DNA from: Ilyomonas sp963790435
Lineage (GTDB): Bacteria; Bacteroidota; Bacteroidia; Chitinophagales; Chitinophagaceae
NCBI GenBank assembly: GCA_963790435.1
Contig: CAWBOI010000001.1
Span: forward strand, 1,736,001-1,800,000
DNA length: 64,000 nt
Direction: 5' to 3'
The number at the start of each line of letters is the position of its first letter. The stretch's first letter is position 1. Below are positions 8,838-17,131 of this stretch, piece after piece. Position numbers and translations under genes: made by a program. Under the pieces are notes generated by a model. The model worked only from the letters and a program-made list of their open reading frames with translations. It did no database searches and was not told where the DNA came from.

Positions 8838-9959
8838 ATGAAAATACAATGGCTTTGCATTCTCCTTTTGTTGATTGGCGAAAGCTGTTTATCGCAACGC
8901 CTTCTGCCTGCTGATAACCATGCTACACAAGAAACCGTCGCCCTTTATAACAACTTAAAAAAGAGTTTACAGAAGGGAATTTTAATAGGTCATCAGGACG
9001 ATTATGCGTATGGTGTACGCTGGAAATACGAACCGGACAGAAGCGATGTAAAAGACGTTACCGGCGATTATCCCGGCGTTTTGGGCTGCGAGCTGGGGCG
9101 CATTGAATTGGATTGGAACAAAGACTTAGACGGCGTTCCGTTCGATAGCACAAGGCATTACATTCAACAGGCTTATGCGCGCGGAAGTGTTATTACCATT
9201 AGCTGGCATCTCAACAATCCTTACACCGGCAAAACCGCATGGGACGCGGCTCCCGGCACTGTTGCCTCCATTTTACCCAACGGAGAAAAGAACGATTTAT
9301 ACAAAAGCTGGTTAGATAAAGTGGCGGCTTTCATGCAAAGTTTAAAAGGAAGTAAAGGTGAAGCCATTCCCCTTATTTTTCGCCCGTTTCACGAATTAAA
9401 CGGCAGTTGGTTTTGGTGGGGAAGGGCTCACTGCACACCAGATGAACTAAAGCAATTGTATCGGTTTACCGAACAGTATTTGCGCGATGTAAAAGGCGTA
9501 CACAACTTGTTGTATGCTTACAACACAGATCGTTTTTCTGATAAAAGCGAATTTATGGAACGTTATCCCGGCGATGAGTATGTTGATGTGATTGGCTTTG
9601 ATATTTATCAGAAAGGAGATGTAGCGAGCAATGAAGCATTCATTAAAAATTTGGATAAAAGTCTTACCATTATTGAAGGGGTAGCCAAAGAGCATAATAA
9701 GATTCCCGCGCTTACAGAGTTTGGCTATAACGAAGTGCCCGACAGCGCCTGGTGGACAAACGTGTTGTGGCAAGGCTTGAAAAACCATCACATTGCTTAT
9801 GCGCTGGCATGGCGCAACGCAGGCGATAAAGGCAATGGTGAAATGGAATACTGGATGCCATACAAAGGGCAACAATCGGCCGCTGATTTTGTAAAGTTTT
9901 ACCTTTTGCCGCAAACCTTATTTGCTAAGGATGCAGCAAAAGAAAAATTGTATCAGTAA
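8838..9959 (+). CDS. GH26 endo-beta-1,4-mannanase
   Basis: A 373-residue glycoside hydrolase family 26 enzyme that cleaves beta-1,4-mannan, probably releasing mannobiose. The general acid/base is in RPFHELNGSWFWWG (Glu186) and the nucleophile in ALTEFGY (Glu294); ILIGHQDD and DVIGFDIY are further family blocks. It is exported; the signal ends either with a lipobox-like GESC (Cys17) or after LSQ, so lipoprotein or soluble periplasmic form cannot be decided. Length is normal for a single-domain GH26. It is the first gene of a same-strand run of seven, and the neighbours (symporter, GH130, 2-epimerase) are the partners of the mannobiose phosphorolysis route described in Bacteroides fragilis. Confidence 0.93.
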   Translation: MKIQWLCILLLLIGESCLSQRLLPADNHATQETVALYNNLKKSLQKGILIGHQDDYAYGVRWKYEPDRSDVKDVTGDYPGVLGCELGRIELDWNKDLDGVPFDSTRHYIQQAYARGSVITISWHLNNPYTGKTAWDAAPGTVASILPNGEKNDLYKSWLDKVAAFMQSLKGSKGEAIPLIFRPFHELNGSWFWWGRAHCTPDELKQLYRFTEQYLRDVKGVHNLLYAYNTDRFSDKSEFMERYPGDEYVDVIGFDIYQKGDVASNEAFIKNLDKSLTIIEGVAKEHNKIPALTEFGYNEVPDSAWWTNVLWQGLKNHHIAYALAWRNAGDKGNGEMEYWMPYKGQQSAADFVKFYLLPQTLFAKDAAKEKLYQ

Positions 9960-10054
9960 TCATTTTTGCTGCAAAAACAAAAGCACGTACAAACAAATTG
10001 AATGAAACAACTGCTCAGTTAGTACGTTTGTTTTTTGGCTAAACAAAACGAAAC

Positions 10055-11899
10055 ATGAAATTACATTGGATTGATATTGCCATTCTCATCACGTATCTTA
10101 TGAGTATGTTGGTGGTAGGTTGGGTGCTGCGCAAAAAAGCACGCACCAGCAAAGAGAATTATTTACTGGGTGGCAAATCGCTACCCTGGTATTTATTGGG
10201 CTTGAGCGACGCTTCGGATATGTTCGACATCAGCGGCACGATGTGGATGGTAGCCTTGTGTTTTGTGTATGGCATGAAGAGCTTATGGATTCCCTGGTTG
10301 TGGCCTGTATTTAACCAGGTGTTTGGAATGATGTTTCTCAATAAATGGTTGCGCAGAAGCAATGCTACTACCGGCGCAGAGTGGCTTGCTACACGTTTTG
10401 GAACAGCAGGCAATGGAGTAAAAGGCGCACATAGTGTTGTGGTAGCTTTTGCCTTGCTCAGTTGCTTTGGCTATCTGGCGTATGGCTTTATTGGCCTGGG
10501 AAAATTTGTCGAAATTTTTATTCCCTGGCACTTGGTTCAGCCTTATATTCCCTTTACGGTTTCGCCCGAATTTGTACCGCATTTTTACGGTATTGTTTTT
10601 ACCTTATTTGCTACTTTTTATTCAGTGCTCGGTGGTATGCACAGCATTGTAATTGGGGATCTGATAAAGTATTGTGTGATGACGGTTGCGTGCATCTCTA
10701 TCGGCATCATTGCCGCTGTTCATTTGCATGGCAGCAGAGTAAATGTGCCCGATGGATGGTACTCACCTTTCTTTGGCAAAACATTAGGTTTGGATTGGTC
10801 GCACATTATTCCTGATGCGAACAAAAAAATAGCGGATGATGGCTTCAACTTATTCAGTATTTTTTTTACGATGATGTTGCTGAAAGGCGTGTTTGCTTCA
10901 CTTGCCGGACCTGCGCCCAACTACGACATGCAAAAAGTATTATCTACCCGCTCGCCCAAAGAAGCCAGCAAAATGACGGGGTTTGTTTCTATCATTTTAT
11001 TGCCCATCCGCTATTCATTAATCATTGGTTTAGCGGTGCTGGCCCTGCTTAATTATAACCGTCTCAATCTCTCCTCTCCCAACGGTACTGACTTTGAAAA
11101 AATCCTTCCGGCGGCCATTAATAACTTTCTGCCGGTTGGCATTTTGGGTTTGGTGTTAACAGGCTTGATGGGTGCTTTTATGGGTACGTTCTCGGGAACG
11201 TTAAATGCAGCGCAGGCTTACATTGTAAACGATATTTACCTGAAATACATCAACCCCGCAGCAAGCAATAAAAAGGTAATTTCAATGAACTACCTGGTTG
11301 GTTCGCTGGTAGTTATTGTGGGCGTTGTGCTGGGCTTTTTTGCAAAAAATGTAAACAGTGTTTTGCAATGGATTGTTGGCGCATTGTATGGCGGTTATAT
11401 AGCGGCCAATGTGCTCAAGTGGTATTGGTGGCGCTTCAATGCAAATGGCTTTGTTTGGGGCATGGGAAGCGGCATTGCGGCAGCTCTTATTTTTCCGTAT
11501 TGCAAGGAGTGGTTTCCGCATCTTTTTTTTCAATTGGATTTGTATAACTGGCCGCTTTTATTTATCATCTCAATTATCGGCTGCATCGTGGGCACTTATT
11601 CTGCGCCGCCAACCAATATCCTAACTTTAAAAGCATTTTATACAACGGTAAAACCCTGGGGTTTCTGGCAGCCGGTACACCAATTGGTGATGGAAGAAAA
11701 TCCATCTTTCCAGCCTAACAAACGTTTCGGCTTAGACATGTTTAATGTCGTGCTGGGCATCATCGCGCAATGCTGTCTCACATTGCTTCCTATGTATCTT
11801 GTATTGTGGATAAAGCTTCCACTGTTTGTTATTATTATCATTCTGGTCATTATCATTTTTATACTCAAAAAAACCTGGTGGAATTTACTGGAAGACTAA
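10055..11899 (+). CDS. SSS-family sodium:sugar symporter, probable mannobiose importer
   Basis: A 614-residue inner membrane symporter of the sodium:solute symporter family (SLC5 type) with about 14-15 hydrophobic helices. Family signatures include the N-terminal YLLGGKSLPWYLLGLSDASD and, further on, LVLTGLMGAFMGTFSGTLNA. It is placed between the mannanase and the GH130 phosphorylase genes, with 95 and 25 bases of spacing, so import of mannobiose or other beta-mannosides across the inner membrane is a reasonable inference. No SusC/SusD pair is present in this run. The sequence alone does not prove the substrate. An exact motif word lies in the leader at 9971-9981. Confidence 0.85.
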   Translation: MKLHWIDIAILITYLMSMLVVGWVLRKKARTSKENYLLGGKSLPWYLLGLSDASDMFDISGTMWMVALCFVYGMKSLWIPWLWPVFNQVFGMMFLNKWLRRSNATTGAEWLATRFGTAGNGVKGAHSVVVAFALLSCFGYLAYGFIGLGKFVEIFIPWHLVQPYIPFTVSPEFVPHFYGIVFTLFATFYSVLGGMHSIVIGDLIKYCVMTVACISIGIIAAVHLHGSRVNVPDGWYSPFFGKTLGLDWSHIIPDANKKIADDGFNLFSIFFTMMLLKGVFASLAGPAPNYDMQKVLSTRSPKEASKMTGFVSIILLPIRYSLIIGLAVLALLNYNRLNLSSPNGTDFEKILPAAINNFLPVGILGLVLTGLMGAFMGTFSGTLNAAQAYIVNDIYLKYINPAASNKKVISMNYLVGSLVVIVGVVLGFFAKNVNSVLQWIVGALYGGYIAANVLKWYWWRFNANGFVWGMGSGIAAALIFPYCKEWFPHLFFQLDLYNWPLLFIISIIGCIVGTYSAPPTNILTLKAFYTTVKPWGFWQPVHQLVMEENPSFQPNKRFGLDMFNVVLGIIAQCCLTLLPMYLVLWIKLPLFVIIIILVIIIFILKKTWWNLLED

Positions 11900-11924
11900 C
11901 TCCCCCTTCTAAAAATCAAACAAA

Positions 11925-13118
11925 ATGAAAAACTATTTTTTTAAACGCCTTGAGGAATTAGAGAAAGAATACAATGAAGTTGTTTTTAAAACGAATGAAG
12001 AAAAAAACAAAAGCAACGGCGTTTACACGCGCTACAAACATCCGGTGCTAACGGCTCAACATGCACCCATTGCATGGCGTTACGATTTAAATTATGACAC
12101 CAATCCCTTCTTAATTGAACGTTTTGGTATCAACGCTGTGATGAATGCAGGTGCCATTAAATTCAACAACAAATATTGTTTGGTTGCACGTGTAGAAGGC
12201 GTTGACCGCAAATCGTTTTTTGCGGTTGCCGAAAGCGATAATGGTATTGACCATTTTACGTTTTGGGATTATCCGGTGCGGATGCCGGAAACGGATGAAC
12301 CTGACACCAATATTTATGATATGCGCCTCACGCAGCACGAAGATGGTTGGATATACGGCTTATTTTGCACAGAAAGAAAAGACCCGAATGCAGCGCCTGG
12401 TGACCAAAGTGCAGCCGTTGCACAATGTGGCATTGCCCGCACGCACGACCTCATAAATTGGGAACGTTTGCCCGACTTGCAAACGCCATCGGCACAGCAA
12501 CGGAACGTAGTGTTGCATCCTGAATTTGTAGAAGACAAGTATGCGTTTTACACGCGCCCTCAGGATAGTTTCATAGAAGCCGGAAAAGGTGGTGGCATTG
12601 GCTTCGGACTTGCTGACGACATTGAACATGCCGTAATCATGGAAGAAAAAATATTGGACAGGAAAGTGTATCACACGATTTACGAAGCGAAGAACGGGCA
12701 AGGACCTGCGCCTATCAAAACAGACAAAGGCTGGCTGCATTTAGCACACGGCGTTCGCAATACCGCAGCAGGCTTACGTTATACGCTGTATATGTTTTTG
12801 ACCGACTTGAATAACCTTACAAAAGTTACGCACAAACCCGCCGGTTATTTTATTGCACCCGAAGGCGAAGAGCGCATCGGCGATGTGTCGAATGTAGTGT
12901 TCAGCAACGGTTGGATTAAGGATGACAATGGCACTGTATTTATTTATTATGCTTCGTCCGACACGCGAATGCATGTTGCCGTTTCTTCAACAGATAAATT
13001 GCTGGATTATGTGATGAACAATCCGCAGGATGGCTTGCGCTCAGCAGAAACGGTTAAGACCATTTATTCCATCATTGATAACAATAAAAAATCGGGCGTT
13101 TTTAAACAGGAAGCTTAA
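11925..13118 (+). CDS. GH130 beta-1,4-mannoside phosphorylase (mannosylglucose phosphorylase type)
   Basis: A 397-residue cytoplasmic phosphorylase of family GH130 without signal peptide. It probably splits 4-O-beta-mannosyl-glucose with phosphate into mannose-1-phosphate and glucose. The five-bladed propeller blocks NAGAIKFNNKYCLVARVEG and NIYDMRLTQHEDGWIYG are present, with Asp132 at the position of the catalytic acid; GQGPAPIKTDKGWLHLAHG and the C-terminal RIGDVSNVVFSNGW follow. The length matches the mannosylglucose phosphorylase subgroup (about 390 residues). The following gene encodes an epimerase that would supply its substrate, which supports this subgroup over mannooligosaccharide phosphorylases; the precise specificity is inferred from context. 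Confidence 0.88.
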   Translation: MKNYFFKRLEELEKEYNEVVFKTNEEKNKSNGVYTRYKHPVLTAQHAPIAWRYDLNYDTNPFLIERFGINAVMNAGAIKFNNKYCLVARVEGVDRKSFFAVAESDNGIDHFTFWDYPVRMPETDEPDTNIYDMRLTQHEDGWIYGLFCTERKDPNAAPGDQSAAVAQCGIARTHDLINWERLPDLQTPSAQQRNVVLHPEFVEDKYAFYTRPQDSFIEAGKGGGIGFGLADDIEHAVIMEEKILDRKVYHTIYEAKNGQGPAPIKTDKGWLHLAHGVRNTAAGLRYTLYMFLTDLNNLTKVTHKPAGYFIAPEGEERIGDVSNVVFSNGWIKDDNGTVFIYYASSDTRMHVAVSSTDKLLDYVMNNPQDGLRSAETVKTIYSIIDNNKKSGVFKQEA

Positions 13119-13199
13119 TTTCTTTTACCGCAAAGACGAAATCATTCTAAAACGTTTTTTTATACAAAACCAAACCTCGTTTCGCTTTAACTTCTACCA

Positions 13200-14411
13200 A
13201 TGTTCGATGCTAAAGTAACCACCCTTCTTTCTAACTATCAACAGGACTTGAAAGAAGAATTGAGCTCTATTTTACACTACTGGCAACATCATACAATTGA
13301 TAAAATTAATGGTGGTTTTTGGGGCAAAATCAATAATCAAAACATACCTGATGTGTATGCGCCAAAAGGGGTTGTATTGAATGCAAGAATCTTATGGTCG
13401 TTCGCGGCAGCGTACAATTTCACGCAAAACCAAACCTATTTACAAACCGCAGAAAGAGCGTTTTATTATCTTCTCTCCCACTTTAGAGATTTGGAACATG
13501 GAGGCGTTTACTGGAGCGTAGATTACAAAGGTTCACGCCTTGAAGATCGCAAGCAGATTTACGGTCTCTCTTTTGTGATCTATGGCATGAGTGAGTATTA
13601 CATGGCATCAAAAAATGAAGCCGCTTTAGGCTTTGCGAAAGAGTTGTTTTACACCATTGAACAACACAGTTTTGATGAAAACCGGAACGGTTATTATGAA
13701 GCGTTTGCCCGCAACTGGAAACCTTTACAGGATTTGCGTTTAAGCCCCAAAGATGCGAATGCGAGCAAAACTGCCAACACACATCTTCACATTGTGGAGG
13801 CTTATGCCAACCTGTATAAAATAGGGCAAAACCAAACCGTGAAAGAAAGAATCGAAAATCTTTTATTTTTGTTTGATAACCATTTCATCAACAAACAAAC
13901 AAATCATCTCCTCTTATTTTTTGATGACGACTGGAATGAGCAACCCGATGTGGTTTCCTACGGGCATGATATTGAAGCAGCGTGGCTTCTCCTGCAATGC
14001 GCCGAAACGATTGAAAACAAACATTGGATTTCTGTTTATCAACAACATGCGAAAGCCTTAACAGCTGCGGCTTCCGAAGGCTTGGATAAAGATGGAGGAA
14101 TGTGGTATGAATATGATTTGAAACACCAAAAACTTATCAAACAAAAGCATTGGTGGGTGCAGGCAGAAGCGATGATTGATTACATAAACGCCTATCAGAT
14201 TACGGGTGATGAAAACCACTTACAACACTCAATCAACGCGTGGAAATTTGTGCAAAAACAAATTTTAGATAAACAAAACGGCGAATGGTTTTGGGGTGTT
14301 GATGAAGCGTATCAAGTAATGCAGGGCGAAGACAAAGCCGGCTTCTGGAAATGCCCTTATCACAACTCACGAGCTTGTATGGAAGTGATCAGACGCATTG
14401 ATTTTTTATGA
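13200..14411 (+). CDS. AGE-family 2-epimerase (cellobiose/mannobiose 2-epimerase type)
   Basis: A 403-residue cytoplasmic (alpha/alpha)6-barrel enzyme of the N-acylglucosamine/cellobiose 2-epimerase family. Typical blocks are WWxH-like HYWQHH near the N-terminus, NGGFWG, VYWSVDYKG, the SYGHDIEAAWLL segment with the first catalytic His, KHWWVQAEAM, and the C-terminal KCPYHNSRACMEV with the second His. In mannan catabolism this enzyme converts mannobiose to mannosyl-glucose for the GH130 phosphorylase encoded just upstream, matching the B. fragilis pathway. The start at 13200 follows an 81-base gap. The stop codon is directly followed by the CAAAAACAAA word. Confidence 0.88.
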   Translation: MFDAKVTTLLSNYQQDLKEELSSILHYWQHHTIDKINGGFWGKINNQNIPDVYAPKGVVLNARILWSFAAAYNFTQNQTYLQTAERAFYYLLSHFRDLEHGGVYWSVDYKGSRLEDRKQIYGLSFVIYGMSEYYMASKNEAALGFAKELFYTIEQHSFDENRNGYYEAFARNWKPLQDLRLSPKDANASKTANTHLHIVEAYANLYKIGQNQTVKERIENLLFLFDNHFINKQTNHLLLFFDDDWNEQPDVVSYGHDIEAAWLLLQCAETIENKHWISVYQQHAKALTAAASEGLDKDGGMWYEYDLKHQKLIKQKHWWVQAEAMIDYINAYQITGDENHLQHSINAWKFVQKQILDKQNGEWFWGVDEAYQVMQGEDKAGFWKCPYHNSRACMEVIRRIDFL

Positions 14412-14448
14412 CAAAAACAAACTTCATTTTCGTATAAACTCAGGTAAC

Positions 14449-15981
14449 ATGAAATACTCACTTCTTTTCTTTCTTTTTATTACAATAAATAGTTTTGCGC
14501 AGGGCAATATTTACCTCATTACAAAATATGGCGCTGTGGGCGATGGCAAGGCCGTTAACACCCAATCTATCCAACAAACCATTGATGAATGTGCAGCCAA
14601 AGGTGGCGGAACAGTTGTGATTCCGACGGGTACGTTTATTAGCGGCACACTGCATTTGCGGAGCAACATCAACTTGTTTTTAGAAAGCGGTGCCATACTT
14701 AAAGGCAGTGCAGATTTGAAAGATTATGAACCGTATGAAAAAATACATTGGGGTTTGTTTTATACGCATGATGCAGAGAACATCACCATTTCTGGTGAAG
14801 GTAATATTGATGGCAGCGGCGATTCTTTTTTTGTGTTGAACGAAGCGAAAAAATTACCATCCGACGTTACACAATACACAAGGCAGAAAGACCATTTCCG
14901 CGAAGTGAAAAGCGGCATTGGCGATGGTCCTGTTGTGCCGAAAGATCGTCCATACCAGATGCTTATTTTCAGCAATTGTAAACGCGTAACCATTAAAGAT
15001 GTTTTCATTTCCAACTCGCCGTTCTGGTGTATGCACCTTGCCGACTGCGATGCCGTAAACATAAGCGGGATAAGGCTTTGGACGGGTTTGTTAGTACCCA
15101 ATGCTGATGGTATTGACATTACAAGTTGCACCAACGTAACGCTTGCGGACTGCGACATTCGCACCGGCGATGATGCCCTTGCTATCGTTGGCTACAACCA
15201 TCATTTTGAAATTCCCGGCTTTGAACATTTGCGCCATATTTCCGAAAACATAAACGTTACCAACTGCAATTTGCAATCAGCTTCCAGTGGCATCCGCATT
15301 GGTTTTTTAGATCAGAATACGGTGCGCAATATTCATATCAGCAATACAAACATTACTAACTCATCTCGTGGCATCGGCATTTTTTTACGCGATGAAGGCT
15401 CGCTCGAAAACATTACAGTATCTAACGTTTATATTGAAACCAAACTGAGAACCGGCGATTGGTGGGGCAATGGCGAACCCATTCATATTTCTGCCATCCG
15501 CGGTAAAGACAGTGTAAAGTTGGGCAGCATAAAGCATGTTATGTTTAACAACATTATCTGCAAAGGCGAAAATCAAATTCTTTTGTATGGCACACCGGAG
15601 AGTATCATTGAAGATGTATCATTTCAAAACATTCGTTTTGAATTAACGGTCAGCAAGCTGAACGATATAGCTGGCGGCAACATTGATCTGCGCGGTGTAT
15701 CAGGCATAAAAAATGGTTTGTTTCAAAGCGATATTGCAGGCATCATGATGCAGTATGTAAAAGATGTGCGCCTGAGAGATATAGTGTTGACATGGAGTAA
15801 CACAAGAATGCCTTATTTTACACATGGCTTACAACTTCAGCATTTTGAAAATGTTATAGTGAAAGATTGCGATTTACCGCCATCGCCCATCAACAAAAAG
15901 GCTTATCGCATCAGCGCAGAGAATGGCAAGGGACTTTTGAGCGATGACAAAACAAATGTTCAGTTAACCAACGTAAAATAA
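14449..15981 (+). CDS. GH28-like right-handed beta-helix protein (polygalacturonase family)
   Basis: A 510-residue exported protein with a signal peptide ending in NSFAQ. It opens with the GH28 strand YGAVGDGKAVNTQSIQQTIDECAAKGGGTVVIPTG and forms a long parallel beta-helix. GH28 motif I is VPNADGIDI and motif II is RTGDDALAI, giving three aspartates for catalysis. The usual GHG motif is replaced by SASSGIRIG and no clear RIK is seen, so substrate specificity may differ from polygalacturonase. I chose the ATG at 14449 because it begins the signal peptide; the ORF can extend upstream to 14398, overlapping the epimerase gene. It lies in the mannan operon, probably acting on side chains or on associated pectin. 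Confidence 0.75.
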   Translation: MKYSLLFFLFITINSFAQGNIYLITKYGAVGDGKAVNTQSIQQTIDECAAKGGGTVVIPTGTFISGTLHLRSNINLFLESGAILKGSADLKDYEPYEKIHWGLFYTHDAENITISGEGNIDGSGDSFFVLNEAKKLPSDVTQYTRQKDHFREVKSGIGDGPVVPKDRPYQMLIFSNCKRVTIKDVFISNSPFWCMHLADCDAVNISGIRLWTGLLVPNADGIDITSCTNVTLADCDIRTGDDALAIVGYNHHFEIPGFEHLRHISENINVTNCNLQSASSGIRIGFLDQNTVRNIHISNTNITNSSRGIGIFLRDEGSLENITVSNVYIETKLRTGDWWGNGEPIHISAIRGKDSVKLGSIKHVMFNNIICKGENQILLYGTPESIIEDVSFQNIRFELTVSKLNDIAGGNIDLRGVSGIKNGLFQSDIAGIMMQYVKDVRLRDIVLTWSNTRMPYFTHGLQLQHFENVIVKDCDLPPSPINKKAYRISAENGKGLLSDDKTNVQLTNVK

Positions 15982-15993
15982 AGAGTGTATGTT

Positions 15994-17088
15994 ATGAAAA
16001 TAAACAAGAAGATTAAAGACTGCATGGTTTGTTTTTGCACCCTTTTTATAGTTGCTTCTTTTGCACAAAATCAAAATGCAGGAGCGCATTTTTTTGCTGC
16101 CGATAACGGCCTCATTCAATACGTTGGACGCATTGATTTCTCTAATAAAAAATTACCTCGTTACTGGCAGCCGGGTGTGTATGTAAAAGCGCGTTTTACC
16201 GGAACATTTTGCAATGCAATTGTAAACGACGAAATGTTGTGGGGAAAGAATCACAACTACCTCGAAATAGTGGTGGACGATACCGTTTTGTATCGTTTGG
16301 AAACAAAGGCAAAACGGGATACCATACGTGTTGCAAACGGGCTATCAAACGGCACACATACAATACTCATTGCAAAGAATACAGAAGCCAATATTGGTTA
16401 TCTTGAATTTGTTGGTTTGCAGTGCAAATCCTTGCTGCCGCTGGATTCTAAGCCAACCAGAAAAATGGAATTCATTGGCAATTCCATTACTTGTGGTGCC
16501 AGTGCTGATGAAAGCGAAATCCCTTGTGGCAAAGGCGTTTGGCAGGACCAGCACAATGCTTACCTGGCTTATGGTCCGGTAACAGCACGTAACGTGAATG
16601 CACAATGGATATTGTCATCTGTGTCGGGCATTGGATTGATACACAGTTGCTGTAATATGGATGTGGTAATGCCGCAAGTGTATGACAACATAAACATGCG
16701 AAACAAAACCGACAGCCTGAAATGGGACTTTACTCTTTACCAACCTGATGTTGTAACCGTATGTTTGGGGCAGAACGATGGCGTACAGGATTCTACTCTG
16801 TTTTGCTCCGCTTATGTGCGCCTTTTGCAAAGGCTTCGGGGCGATTATCCAAAGGCGAAAATTGTTTGTCTTACCAGCCCGATGGCAGATAATACGTTAG
16901 CCGCTTCAGAGAGAAAATATTTGAGCGGCATCGTCAATTTTATGAACATAAACGGTGATAAAAATGTATCTCATTACTTCTTTTCAAAACGATATTATCA
17001 TGGCTGCGACAGCCATCCGAATGTAAGCGAACACAAAGAAATAGCCGATGAATTAACAGCTTATATAAAGAAGCTGATGAACTGGTAA
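15994..17088 (+). CDS. CE2-type SGNH acetyl esterase
   Basis: A 364-residue exported esterase with signal peptide ending ASFAQ. An N-terminal beta-sandwich (about residues 25-140, VQYVGRIDF onward) is followed by an SGNH hydrolase domain: block I with the nucleophile Ser in FIGNSITCG, block III CLGQND, and block V CDSHPN with the catalytic His. This two-domain order is that of carbohydrate esterase family 2, whose members remove O-acetyl groups from mannan and xylan. It starts 12 bases after the GH28-like gene with an AAAGAG ribosome-binding-like sequence; the GTG at 15985 is an alternative start. In this operon it would deacetylate mannan before the GH26 enzyme; that role is inferred. Confidence 0.82.
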   Translation: MKINKKIKDCMVCFCTLFIVASFAQNQNAGAHFFAADNGLIQYVGRIDFSNKKLPRYWQPGVYVKARFTGTFCNAIVNDEMLWGKNHNYLEIVVDDTVLYRLETKAKRDTIRVANGLSNGTHTILIAKNTEANIGYLEFVGLQCKSLLPLDSKPTRKMEFIGNSITCGASADESEIPCGKGVWQDQHNAYLAYGPVTARNVNAQWILSSVSGIGLIHSCCNMDVVMPQVYDNINMRNKTDSLKWDFTLYQPDVVTVCLGQNDGVQDSTLFCSAYVRLLQRLRGDYPKAKIVCLTSPMADNTLAASERKYLSGIVNFMNINGDKNVSHYFFSKRYYHGCDSHPNVSEHKEIADELTAYIKKLMNW

Positions 17089-17131
17089 AACGATTGTTTT
17101 TGATGATTCAATAAACCTGTAAAAACAAACA

